Positions 45,401-53,536 of a stretch of 64,000 nt of DNA are shown here, in pieces. Source of the stretch: Flavobacterium aquidurense (lineage in GTDB: Bacteria > Bacteroidota > Bacteroidia > Flavobacteriales > Flavobacteriaceae); NCBI RefSeq assembly GCF_001404985.1, contig NZ_JRLF01000012.1, forward strand, positions 248,001-312,000, given 5' to 3'. How positions within the stretch are numbered: position 1 is the first letter of the stretch; each line of letters starts with the position of its first letter. The translations under genes were made by a program, and so were the position numbers. The notes beneath the pieces were generated by a model. That model had not been told where the DNA came from. It made no database searches and saw nothing but the letters and a program-made list of their open reading frames with translations.

Positions 45401-46401
45401 ATTTTTATAATAGAATCGTTTGCCAGTTCTACCATCATATCTTTTCCTGCGTATAAAGCAATCGGGAAAGGGGCATTTTCAACCAACTCTCTTACTTTTT
45501 GTTCACTTTCTTCGATTTTTGAACGCGAAAGTACCTGCGGTGTAACTTCTATTGCAATACCTACAACGCCAGAAATTGTTCCGTCAGTTTCTTTCAGGGC
45601 TTCGTAAACAAAATTTAAATAAGTGTCTTCTATTTTTCCGTCACGCGGCAGTTTAACCAATTGTTCATTGGCAGTAAATTTTTCGCCGGTTCTGTACACA
45701 TTATTGAGTACATCTTCAAGATATTGATTTCTTGTTTCGGGCAAAGCTTCAAAAACGGGTTTGTTGAGAATTTGGCTGGGTTCTACTCCCCATAACTGAA
45801 TCATTTGATCGTTTGCAATTTCTACCACATGATTTTCACCACGCATAACACACATAGCGACAGGAGCCTGCATGATATTATTTCTAAATCTTGCATTACT
45901 TTCTTTAAGAGCTTCAGTTGCTCTTACTTTATCTGTGGTTTCGATAACGGTAACCAAAATACCGCCAACTTCACCATTTTCTTTTTTAATGGGACTGTAT
46001 GAAAAATTAAAATAACATTCTTCATCAAATCCGTTTCTGTTTAGTATCAGTTTTAAATCAGAATTACTAACTGACTTTCCCTGCATTACATCATTAAACA
46101 TTGGGTATATCGTATCCCAGGCTTCAGCAAATGTAATTTGCGAACTAATTCCTAAAGCTTTAGGATGTTTTGATCCCAGAATCTGACTGTAGGTATCGTT
46201 GTATAATTGTGTTAGATCGTCACCCCAGGTAATGTACATTCCAAAAGGATTGTTGAGCATTACAGCAACCATGGTTTTAAGACTTTCAGGCCAGTTTTCA
46301 GGATCGCCTAAAGAGGTTTTATCCCAATCTTTAGCACGTATCAATTTGCCCATTTCGCCACCATCGGATAGAAAATAATGTTTATGATCTGTTACGCTCA
46401 T
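42409..46401 (-). CDS. Soluble histidine kinase with eight PAS domains
   Basis: 1330 residues without TM helices, so a cytoplasmic sensor. Eight PAS units can be counted; most start with (S/A)E(K/Q)xxRxxV-x-xxPxxI. Several contain IEMAN or VELAN and end with a PAC-type ITEVTEKV. The last two precede a coiled coil (EKQVTERTKELEQKNVELEQ), the dimerisation box SSHDLQEPLRKI (His about 1102) and a HATPase domain (NSLKFS; SDNGIGFE; GTGIGLAIVKKIVENHNG). The following response regulator, 12 bases upstream on the plus strand and so transcribed first, is its likely partner. Signals are unknown; no haem or flavin residues were identified. Confidence 0.9.
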   Translation of the reverse strand: MSVTDHKHYFLSDGGEMGKLIRAKDWDKTSLGDPENWPESLKTMVAVMLNNPFGMYITWGDDLTQLYNDTYSQILGSKHPKALGISSQITFAEAWDTIYPMFNDVMQGKSVSNSDLKLILNRNGFDEECYFNFSYSPIKKENGEVGGILVTVIETTDKVRATEALKESNARFRNNIMQAPVAMCVMRGENHVVEIANDQMIQLWGVEPSQILNKPVFEALPETRNQYLEDVLNNVYRTGEKFTANEQLVKLPRDGKIEDTYLNFVYEALKETDGTISGVVGIAIEVTPQVLSRSKIEESEQKVRELVENAPFPIALYAGKDMMVELANDSIIKIWGKGNDVIGKSFKDVVPELDNQLVFEQISEVLTSGKSFHTKNTPLDLTVDGKLHTYYFNYSLTPIYDINGNVYGVMNTGVDLTDLNLAKKKIEESEQNLRSMVSQSPIGICVLDAETLVSEIVNDSFIEVAGKKYEEIAGKHYWEAFAEVKSAYETELQKVIDEGNPFYANEVQMNLIRHGKEETIYVTFVYAPLKNIDGKVTKIAIWVLDNTPQVFARQKIEEADKRFRNTVKQAPVGITILRGPQHIVEMANEAYLKLVDREEKTFIGRPLFDSLPEVKQAVSSLLDTVLQTGIPFHGNELPIPLNRHGKQEIFYFDFLYHPLKEQNGEISGIIVTVTEVTEKVEARKKTEINEERLNIIVEASELGTWELVLKTKDLQYSNRYLEIVTGYKEQEYLTHAQLLSHVHPDDLHIREKAFKEAITLGNIHYEARVIWDDQSIHWVEAKGKMFYDSDHNPEKLLGTVRDITDEKNHQQELEASEKRFRKLVMESPVPKAILKGQDMVIEMANAALLKTIWRKNESDVQGKKILDVFPELKKQKYAKLLNEVYTTGNVHSESESLFYLNHDNIEHKMYIDFEYAPQRELDDTISGIKITLIDVTEKVEARKKIEESEKRFRSLTESIPQLIWETDEKGNALFTSGKWMEYTGIIPNGEAEWKAMIHPADFEENTRVWKHSLETGELYKTDVRVLKKDGTYRWHTVIGEPVLNKDNKIIKWVGAFTDIQTEKAFTQELEKQVTERTKELEQKNVELEQMNKELQSFAYISSHDLQEPLRKIQTFATQIIEKESQNLSDSGKDKFLRMQNAAQRMQTLINDLLSYSRTNIQERKYEKVNISTIIDAVKEDLKEELEQKGAIIESNQTCEVSIIPFQFRQLLYNLASNSLKFSNPDIRTVIKINCEFAKGEDLNHDVLSKELEYCHISISDNGIGFEPQYNKKIFEVFQRLHGKLEYTGTGIGLAIVKKIVENHNGVITATGEKNKGATFDIYIPVVQNLN

Positions 46402-46413
46402 TCTGGAAACGAA

Positions 46414-46863
46414 TTAAGGTTGAAGGATAAAATGCTCTCTTACAGGTTGCTTAAAATTATTTTGAGATGCTGTAGTTAGAGCATTCTCGATTACTTTTTT
46501 TAATTTAGAAAATTCTGCCGGTTTACGAATATAATAAGTCGCCCCTTTTTTATACATTAGGTCGACTATCTCATTATCCAGAGAAGTAGAAAAAATAATA
46601 ACGGGAAGATTCTTTAACGCTTCTTTTTCCTTAATTTCTTTCAGACATTCTGAACCATTTTTGCGAGGCATATTCAGATCCAGAAAAAGCAGGTCCGGCA
46701 AGTTTTCTGACGAGTGATCCGCTAGAAAGTCCATAAGCTGCACGCCATCATTAACAGTTACAAGAGATACAGGAAGTGATAGTTCGTCCAGTGCTTCTTT
46801 AAAAAAAGCGCAATCATCTTCATCATCATCTGCCAGCAATAAATTGTAATTCTGTTTAATCAT
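46414..46863 (-). CDS. Single-domain response regulator (Rcp1/CheY-like)
   Basis: 149 residues, receiver domain only: acidic cluster LLADDDEDD, phospho-acceptor Asp62 (LLFLDLNMPRKNG), Thr/Ser at FSTS and Lys in YYIRKPAEF. No output domain. This type pairs with phytochrome-like and multi-PAS kinases. It is the first gene of the two-gene unit; the kinase starts 12 bases after it. Confidence 0.9.
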   Translation of the reverse strand: MIKQNYNLLLADDDEDDCAFFKEALDELSLPVSLVTVNDGVQLMDFLADHSSENLPDLLFLDLNMPRKNGSECLKEIKEKEALKNLPVIIFSTSLDNEIVDLMYKKGATYYIRKPAEFSKLKKVIENALTTASQNNFKQPVREHFILQP

Positions 46864-47262
46864 TTGTAATATTGTAAATTTTTTATTTTTTCCGAAAATT
46901 AATTCGCTTTCTAATTCTGTAATTCGATCTGTTCCTACATTTCTTTCTTTGCAGAATAGAGGCTGTTTAATTCAAAATCGATTTAATTCTGCTAAGATAG
47001 GACTAATTTAATTACTATTAATCAGTAATATACCGATAAATTTTGCGCTTTTAGATGTAAATAAAAATTTTCTTATTTTTTGTGTATTGTTTTTAAAATT
47101 AGATAATTAAGCTTTTTTAAAGGCCGTTTTTCAGTGAATTTTTAAAAATAAAAATCCATTTAAGGAAATAGAACAATTGTTAATGTATTAAAACCTTTGC
47201 TCTGAGTCTCAAATAATACTGATTGTCTCTGCGATGTTTATTTCTGAAGTCAACTTCAAAAA
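46864..47262. other. Intergenic region upstream of the response regulator
   Basis: No gene. On the minus strand TATCTTAG (46999-46992) is a possible weak -7 element for the regulator-kinase unit. The rest is AT-rich without notable structure. Confidence 0.4.
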
Positions 47263-47294
47263 AAAATCCGCCAAAATTTAATCTGACGGATTTT
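47263..47294 (-). terminator. Terminator of the MscS gene
   Basis: AAAATCCG-c-CA / TG-a-CGGATTTT hairpin flanked by an A run (T run on the minus strand), 22 bases after the channel gene. Confidence 0.75.
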
Positions 47295-47316
47295 AAAAAT
47301 ATAATCTAATTTGATT

Positions 47317-49707
47317 TTATGTTGATAAAGCTAAACCTTTTGCTTTAAAATTACTGAAAAGTACCTGACGTGCGCTGCTTATAGTTTCCTCGGTGCGGTA
47401 AATACTGCACCAGAATTTTATTTGCAGTTTGAATTTTCCATCGGCAATAGCAGTGTAATAAATCTGTGGAGGTTTAGTATTATTGACTAAATCCATGCTC
47501 TCAAGAGATTCTAATATTAAGGCATTAATTTCCTCGGGCATAATGTCTCCACTGATTTCTGCAGCAATTTCTACCAGTTTAAAATTGTCTGTATACGTCC
47601 AGTTGGTAATGTTTTGCGACAATAAATTACCATTTGGTATAATGATTTCGGCACCGTTTGCCGAGTTGATTTTGGTAGTACGCAATCCCATCGATTTTAC
47701 TCGGCCGGATTCTGAACTTATATTGATAACGTCCCCAATTTGTATTGGTTTATCAAAAATCAGGATAATACCCGAAACAAAATTGTTAACCACACTCTGA
47801 AGTCCTAGTCCAACACCAACACCCAACGCTCCCAGCAAAATACTTAATTTGTCTAATGGCATTCCGGAGGCGGCAACAGCCAGAAGATAACCACAAATTA
47901 AAACAACAAGTCTTGTAATCAGTAATTTAGAATGTTGTTTTTTGTTGATGTTTTCTTCGTTTTCATCATCAACTTCACCAAAAAAGTACGCCACATAATT
48001 CTGTAATAAATGGGCAACCCAGATAATGATAAAAAACAATACAATGTTTCCTAAGGTAAAAGTGATGCTGCCAATGGTATTTGGGTGGATTAACAGTGAG
48101 GTTAAACCAGCGCGCAAAGATTCCCAAATATTTAAGTTAGCGGCGATTACCACAATCCACATATAACTAATTACGATGATAAAAGGTTTTTTGAGTGTCT
48201 CTGATAAACTTTCGAAATCAAAAATCTTTTCGATTCCGCGTTTAATTCGGGTGGTATAAATTTGTAAAAGAATAATTTCTAAAATTATTTTTAAAAATAC
48301 GCTTAAGGCAACAATTTGAGTAAGCGATATAAAAGCAGTTATACTTAACATATTGGCAAGAGAAACTCTCCCGAAAATGTTATTTAATATCGCCAGCACA
48401 TTCAGACCTATAAAAATAATTGTTGCCCATTTAAAAAAACCTTTGTAGTAAAGCTGATCCTTCAATGTTTTTATTTGAACAAATCCGTAACGAACGCCCA
48501 TAATATTGATTACAATAAAAGCGCATCGTTGTATAAAACCAACAGCAATAAATAAGTCTAAGAAACACAATATTAAAAATAAAACTAACAGAAGCAGCCA
48601 ATTGCGCATCGCAACTTTTGACCAGTTATCTTTAAACAGAAAAGTAATAAGTCCCAAAAGAACCAGCTGAATCAATTCTATAAACATTGCCGGCGCATAC
48701 AAATTGCTTACTACGGCAATATTAAGACCAATGACAGCAACGGGAATAATTACACCACGATTTAGATATTTAAAGTTAAAATCAGACAAGTGACCCTGAT
48801 GTCCGTTATTTTTAAGATATTTTAAATTGCGTGAAATATACCAGCCCAATAAACAGATTAGTAAAGTTAGAAAAATTAATCCGCCTGCCCTGTAACTTAA
48901 ATAATAAGCAGCAACGTTTTCTTCGATAATGATTTTGGCTTTAATATTTTTGCCTACTATTTTCTTAGCCGTAGAATCGCTTGTACTCCATAAAACTGGA
49001 TATTCTTTTTTAAGCATGCTTATTCCGGACTGTTCAAGTTTGCTTTCTACAGTGATTAAAGCATTCGATACCGCTATTTTTCTTTCTACAGTCAGTCTTT
49101 TATTTTTGTTTAAAATATTTTGATTTTTAGTCATCAAACTGTCTGTGCTCAGGTATCTGTTTTTAAGATTCGCAAATTCTTTTTTAAATTGCTTGCGTTT
49201 AATAGTATCTTTCAAAAGCCCCATCAGGGTTTTGTCCTTGCGTAAATCAATTACACGGCCTTTGATTTTTTCAAGTGCAAGATTTCGGGAATTAATGGCA
49301 GTATTTTGTTCGTTAAGTTCCTGTTCAATTTCTTTTAGAACGATACGGTACATTTGCTGGTTGCGCACATTAGGATTTGCTCCTTTTAAACTCGCCAGAA
49401 TAAGATCAAGTTTGCCTTGTGTTCTTTTGATTTCTCCAAATAAACGATGGCTGTTTCCATCAAACTCAGTGTCATTATGAGCAGATTCCAAAACTTCTCC
49501 GGCTTTTTCGATTGCCATCAAATAATCACTGTCGGTAACAGTTTCTTCAAAAAGTTTTGATTTGTTTTCGGTTTTGGCAGGTGTAGTTTCAGTTTTTTCC
49601 TGAGTAACTTCTGTTTTCTCCGTTGAGGTTTGAGAGTAGGTTAACGGCGCGTAAAAAAAGACGGCTAACAAAGTAAGTAAACCAATAAAATTTCTTTTCT
49701 GAATCAT
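47317..49707 (-). CDS. Large MscS-family mechanosensitive channel
   Basis: 796 residues. Signal peptide MIQKRNFIGLLTLLAVFFYAPLTYSQ, then a long coiled-coil periplasmic domain (to about 270), about ten TM helices and the MscS pore and C-domain: LLGALGVGVGLGLQSVVNNFVSGIILIFDKPIQIGDVI, followed by SGRVKSMGLRTTKI and the IPNG motif. Size and layout match MscK/MscM-like channels that release solutes on hypo-osmotic shock. Longer starts at 49734 (TTG) and 49719 exist, but the former lies inside the promoter element and the latter leaves almost no leader, so ATG 49707 is chosen. Confidence 0.88.
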   Translation of the reverse strand: MIQKRNFIGLLTLLAVFFYAPLTYSQTSTEKTEVTQEKTETTPAKTENKSKLFEETVTDSDYLMAIEKAGEVLESAHNDTEFDGNSHRLFGEIKRTQGKLDLILASLKGANPNVRNQQMYRIVLKEIEQELNEQNTAINSRNLALEKIKGRVIDLRKDKTLMGLLKDTIKRKQFKKEFANLKNRYLSTDSLMTKNQNILNKNKRLTVERKIAVSNALITVESKLEQSGISMLKKEYPVLWSTSDSTAKKIVGKNIKAKIIIEENVAAYYLSYRAGGLIFLTLLICLLGWYISRNLKYLKNNGHQGHLSDFNFKYLNRGVIIPVAVIGLNIAVVSNLYAPAMFIELIQLVLLGLITFLFKDNWSKVAMRNWLLLLVLFLILCFLDLFIAVGFIQRCAFIVINIMGVRYGFVQIKTLKDQLYYKGFFKWATIIFIGLNVLAILNNIFGRVSLANMLSITAFISLTQIVALSVFLKIILEIILLQIYTTRIKRGIEKIFDFESLSETLKKPFIIVISYMWIVVIAANLNIWESLRAGLTSLLIHPNTIGSITFTLGNIVLFFIIIWVAHLLQNYVAYFFGEVDDENEENINKKQHSKLLITRLVVLICGYLLAVAASGMPLDKLSILLGALGVGVGLGLQSVVNNFVSGIILIFDKPIQIGDVINISSESGRVKSMGLRTTKINSANGAEIIIPNGNLLSQNITNWTYTDNFKLVEIAAEISGDIMPEEINALILESLESMDLVNNTKPPQIYYTAIADGKFKLQIKFWCSIYRTEETISSARQVLFSNFKAKGLALST

Positions 49708-49731
49708 AATACGGGGCATAAATTTAAGGCT

Positions 49732-49739
49732 CAAATGTA
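49732..49739 (-). promoter_or_regulatory. TAnnTTTG promoter element of the MscS gene
   Basis: Minus-strand TACATTTG, a perfect -7 match, placing transcription start near 49726 and leaving about 18 bases before ATG 49707. It rules out the TTG start at 49734. Confidence 0.55.
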
Positions 49740-49910
49740 ATTTTTTTTAGCATATTTATGATGGAAAGTATGATAAAATTTGGTTAAAAGAGATTTTGAT
49801 CGTTTGAGTAATTGCATGGCAAAAAAAGAACCCATAGAATCAAAGTCACAACAAAGATTTAAAAATATTATATTCGTACACTAATACCAGAATTACCAAA
49901 TAATCAGAAA

Positions 49911-51512
49911 ATGGAAAACATTACCGTTATTATCATGTTACTATTTGGAGTAGCATTTTTAAGTCTTATCAGTAAAAAATACAATTTTCCAATCCCTATT
50001 GTGCTGGTGCTTTGCGGTGTAGTTATTAGTATTATTCCGGGGCTTCCGGTTATTGCCCTAAGTCCTGAAGTGGTGTTTATTGTGTTTTTACCGCCACTTT
50101 TATATCACGCTGCGTGGTACACAAGCTGGTCTGATTTTAAGCAAACCATTCGTCCTATTACTTTGGCGGCTGTAGGTTTGGTACTTTTTACTACTGTTGC
50201 CGTAGCTTTTGCAGCACATATGTTAATAGATGATATCTCCTGGCCGTTAGCTTTTTTATTGGGTGCGATCGTTTCGCCTCCTGATGCAGTTTCAGCTACT
50301 TCTATAACAAAAGGTTTAGGTTTACACCCACGATTAATTGCCATTCTCGAAGGCGAAAGTCTGGTAAACGATGCCAGCGGTCTGGTAGCGTATAAATATG
50401 CTTTAACAGCTATTACCGCAGGAAACTTTGTGCTGTGGCAAGCGGGGCTTAACTTTGTTATCATGTCGGTTTTAGGAATCGCGATTGGTTTAGGCGTAGG
50501 ATATATCATGAGTTTTATTCATAAAAAGTTTGTTTGCGATGAAGTTATCGAAGCAACCTTAACTTTATTAACACCTTTTGCATCTTATCTAATTGCGGAG
50601 CATTTTGAATCTTCGGGAGTTTTGGCGGTAGTGGCAACGGGACTTTTTCTTTCGGCAAGATCAGGAACAATTTTCACTCACGAAAGCCGAATCATGACAG
50701 GAACAATCTGGAGTGTTTTAACGAATATCCTAAACGGCTTAATCTTTATCTTAATCGGATTGCAGTTGCGCCAAATCATGTTGGGAATTGGGGATTATTC
50801 CGGTTGGTCATTGTTTATTTGGGGCGCTTCGGTAAGTCTGGTTGTGATTTTGGTGCGCTTTTTATGGGTGATTCCGGCGACATTATTACCGCGAGTAATC
50901 AGTAAAAAAATCCGTTTGCAGGAAGAATTCGATTTCCGGAACATGATTGTTTTCGGCTGGTCCGGAATGCGTGGCGTGGTTTCGATGGCGGCGGCATTGG
51001 CGCTTCCGCTAATGATGAACAAAACAGAAGTTTTCCCGTTACGAAACCTCATCATTTATCTGGTATTTTGTGTGATCCTTTCCACTTTGGTTATTCAGGG
51101 ATTGACATTACCATGGCTGATCAAAAAACTAAAAATAGAAAAATATTCGATTCTTGCTGAAGAATACGAGATCCGAAACATTATCGTTTCGCAAACTATT
51201 ACCCATATCGAAGATAATTTCTCGTTACTCAACGATGACTTGCTGCACAACATAAAAAGCAAATACGAAGTAAAATTCAATCGCCTCCAAAAAACGGAAC
51301 TCCCAGCCAATTTCTTCGGAAAAGGGAAATTAATGGGGGGCGAAATCTTCAACGATTTTACTAAAATACAAATTGATTTACTAAATGTGGAACGTAATAA
51401 GCTGGAATCGATGCATAAGTCAGGTTCTGTAAATGAGGAGATTTTCAGAAAGATTGAAAAGGAACTGGATTTGGAAGAGACGAGGTTGTGGATGGAAATG
51501 TATGAGGAATAA
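49911..51512 (+). CDS. CPA1 family Na+/H+ antiporter
   Basis: 533 residues with about twelve TM helices and a cytoplasmic tail of roughly 130 residues. The transport-core signatures SPPDAVSATSITKGLG and GESLVNDASGLVAYK (carboxylate Asp in the ND motif) are complete. FGWSGMRGVVSMAAALALP near residue 345 is the other family mark. It exchanges Na+ (or K+) for H+ for pH and salt balance. The 3' end, coding for the tail, was copied and left as debris at 52066-52270. Confidence 0.93.
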   Translation: MENITVIIMLLFGVAFLSLISKKYNFPIPIVLVLCGVVISIIPGLPVIALSPEVVFIVFLPPLLYHAAWYTSWSDFKQTIRPITLAAVGLVLFTTVAVAFAAHMLIDDISWPLAFLLGAIVSPPDAVSATSITKGLGLHPRLIAILEGESLVNDASGLVAYKYALTAITAGNFVLWQAGLNFVIMSVLGIAIGLGVGYIMSFIHKKFVCDEVIEATLTLLTPFASYLIAEHFESSGVLAVVATGLFLSARSGTIFTHESRIMTGTIWSVLTNILNGLIFILIGLQLRQIMLGIGDYSGWSLFIWGASVSLVVILVRFLWVIPATLLPRVISKKIRLQEEFDFRNMIVFGWSGMRGVVSMAAALALPLMMNKTEVFPLRNLIIYLVFCVILSTLVIQGLTLPWLIKKLKIEKYSILAEEYEIRNIIVSQTITHIEDNFSLLNDDLLHNIKSKYEVKFNRLQKTELPANFFGKGKLMGGEIFNDFTKIQIDLLNVERNKLESMHKSGSVNEEIFRKIEKELDLEETRLWMEMYEE

Positions 51513-51516
51513 AAAA

Positions 51517-51547
51517 TTGACTTATGTACTTACAGTTTGTACTTTTG
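51517..51547 (+). promoter_or_regulatory. Promoter of the RNA methyltransferase gene
   Basis: TTG (51517-51519), 20 bases, TACTTTTG (51540-51547), a good Bacteroidota promoter. Transcription would start about five bases later, at the ATG at 51552, so the mRNA may be leaderless. It starts only 5 bases after the antiporter stop codon. Confidence 0.6.
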
Positions 51548-51551
51548 CGGT

Positions 51552-52010
51552 ATGAATGATAACTTTATAAATGAATATTTTGGAATAGGAATTCAAAATG
51601 GTAAAACGCCTGAGAATCTGGGTGTTTTGTGGCGATCTGCTCAAAATTTAGGTGCTACTTTTATCTTTACCATAGGCAATCGATATGCTAAACAGGCCTG
51701 TGATACGCATGATGCGGTAAAAGCAATTCCGTATTTTCATTATGATACTTTTGAAGCTTTTTTTGAAAACCTACCTAAAGGAGCCCGATTGGTTGGAGTT
51801 GAATTAGATGAAAAAGCTGTTGATTTAGAAACCTTTGAACATCCAAGACGTTGTGTTTATCTATTGGGAGCAGAAGATCACGGCTTATCTCATAAAGTAA
51901 TGGCTAAGTGCCATCATTTAGTAAAATTTAAATCAGAAAAAAGTTTAAATGTGGCGGTGGCAGGAACTATTATTATGTATGATAGGAATTTAGCTAAACC
52001 GAGGTCTTAA
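51552..52010 (+). CDS. SpoU/TrmH-family RNA methyltransferase
   Basis: 152 residues of the SPOUT fold: NLGVLWRSAQNLGA (motif 1), YLLGAEDHGLSHKVMAKC (motif 2) and SLNVAVAGTIIMYDR (motif 3), which together form the trefoil-knot AdoMet site. It should 2'-O-methylate a ribose in tRNA or rRNA; the exact target is not clear. It resembles the short, catalytic-domain-only group. The frame is open from 51537, but the promoter covers that part, so ATG 51552 is the start. It is enclosed between the antiporter gene and the antiporter fragment. Confidence 0.88.
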   Translation: MNDNFINEYFGIGIQNGKTPENLGVLWRSAQNLGATFIFTIGNRYAKQACDTHDAVKAIPYFHYDTFEAFFENLPKGARLVGVELDEKAVDLETFEHPRRCVYLLGAEDHGLSHKVMAKCHHLVKFKSEKSLNVAVAGTIIMYDRNLAKPRS

Positions 52011-52065
52011 GAATTAAGTTTTGGTTTTAAAATAGAATTGAACAAAGGTTTTAAAATAGAAAACT

Positions 52066-52270
52066 GAACTCCCAGACAATTTCTAAAATCTAATGGGCGG
52101 CGAGATCTTCAACAATTTTACTAAAATACAAATGATTTACTGAATGTGAAACGTAATAAGTTAGAATCGATGCATAAATCCGGTTCTATCAATGAAGAGA
52201 TTTTTAGAAAAAATTGAGAAGGAACTGGATTTGGGAGACGAGGTTGTGGATGGAGATGTATGAGGAGTAG
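52066..52270 (+). pseudogene. Decayed duplicate of the antiporter 3' end
   Basis: The 205 bases match the last 216 bases of the antiporter gene (51297-51512) in order, from GAACTCCCAG to TATGAGGA-TA, with point changes, a deletion near the start and frameshifts. It is not translatable as a unit. Just before it, GGTTTTAAAATAGAA occurs twice, 25 bases apart (52023 and 52048). The RNA methyltransferase gene thus lies between direct repeats of antiporter sequence. Confidence 0.85.
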
Positions 52271-52291
52271 TTTTTTAAATAATTGATAATC

Positions 52292-53536
52292 TTATTTTGG
52301 ACTGATAAACCAATCTATTATCTCATTACCTATGTTTTGATTTAATGTTTTTTGATCATCTTCAAAGATTGAAATTTTTCCCAATCCACATTCATGCTGT
52401 TCAATTTTTTCTTCATTGTATATTGTATGTTTATGGATATGATGATCTTGAAATTTTATAAAGCCATCAAATTTAGTTTCATTAGATGGATATAGAAGTA
52501 TAGCTTTTGTTGATTTCCAATAATCATTATATACATACATTTGTCTTAAATCATGTGTTGAAGGTTGGCTATAAGAAATGTTTTTCCATTTTGTGTCGAT
52601 AATAAATTTATGTAATCCATTTTCTATAACAATATCCGGTCGGATTGAAATGCCATTCCAAAATTGTGTAGATTGCTGACCATAAACAGTTACTTCTCTA
52701 TCTGATTGTTTTAATCTGGCTAAAATATATTCTTCCCATAAATTATTCATATCGAATAATAAGGCTAACATGTTTTCTGAGCCACTAGAAATATTTGGAG
52801 CAAAATTTAATATAATGAATTTTGAAATTGCCAATGCAGTTTCATAAGGAGCTGTTTTTCTGGTTTTAGGAATTTTTGAAAATGTGGCTTCAGTAACTGA
52901 AATGTTTTTTAGTTCAGGAAAATCTAGTTGTACCGTTTTACACTTGGAATATAAGTAGTTGCCTTTAGTACATTTTTCTATAATATCTAAAGCTTTAGAA
53001 AGTATTTGATGAACAAGATGATCTTTGTCGTAAACTTGATGAGTGGTGTAAAATCGCTCTTTATGAACTAAATTTTTGCTAATATGTGCAGCAAATTCAA
53101 GTTTTCCTTTTAGTGCTTTGACGTTACGAGTTTCTTTATAATATTCTTTTATTAATCCTTGATGAATTAAGCTTTGAACTTCATTTAAGAACCACTCAAA
53201 ATAAAGGTCTAACAAATGAATATTTTGTCTGTTTACATTTGCTTGATCTACTTTTTGTACTTTCAATTTTTTGGTAATGCGAAGCATTTCTATTAAAGCT
53301 TTTTGCCATAATGCTTCATCGCCATTGTGATTATCTATTTTAGGAAGAATTTCAATTGTTAAGCCATCAACTTGAATTACACCGACATACTGTTTGAATT
53401 TTATACCATTATGACGTATACAAAAATACTTGTCGTTATGGAATGCATTTAATTTGGACAAAGCCATAAAATGACGTTGTCCAAAATCGCCTTCAATAGC
53501 TAGAAAGCTGTGTTCAAAAACTTGAATATTAGGCAT
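52292..53536 (-). CDS. mcrC: McrC-type restriction endonuclease subunit
   Basis: 414-residue partner of McrB. The N-terminal half shows IQVDGLTIEILPKI, the start of the McrC/5-methylcytosine restriction component family, and EFFLNEVQSLIHQGLIKEYYKE-like text in the middle. The C-terminal PD-(D/E)xK nuclease is visible as RPDIVI...FIIDTKWKN (catalytic Asp and the DxK pair). It cuts DNA containing modified cytosines when driven by McrB. Its start overlaps the mcrB end by 8 bases, the usual mcrBC order. Confidence 0.9.
   Translation of the reverse strand: MPNIQVFEHSFLAIEGDFGQRHFMALSKLNAFHNDKYFCIRHNGIKFKQYVGVIQVDGLTIEILPKIDNHNGDEALWQKALIEMLRITKKLKVQKVDQANVNRQNIHLLDLYFEWFLNEVQSLIHQGLIKEYYKETRNVKALKGKLEFAAHISKNLVHKERFYTTHQVYDKDHLVHQILSKALDIIEKCTKGNYLYSKCKTVQLDFPELKNISVTEATFSKIPKTRKTAPYETALAISKFIILNFAPNISSGSENMLALLFDMNNLWEEYILARLKQSDREVTVYGQQSTQFWNGISIRPDIVIENGLHKFIIDTKWKNISYSQPSTHDLRQMYVYNDYWKSTKAILLYPSNETKFDGFIKFQDHHIHKHTIYNEEKIEQHECGLGKISIFEDDQKTLNQNIGNEIIDWFISPK

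Noticed and set aside
49708..49734. Longer start (TTG at 49734) for the MscS gene
   Set aside because: The codon lies within the TACATTTG promoter element; ATG 49707 gives a proper signal peptide.
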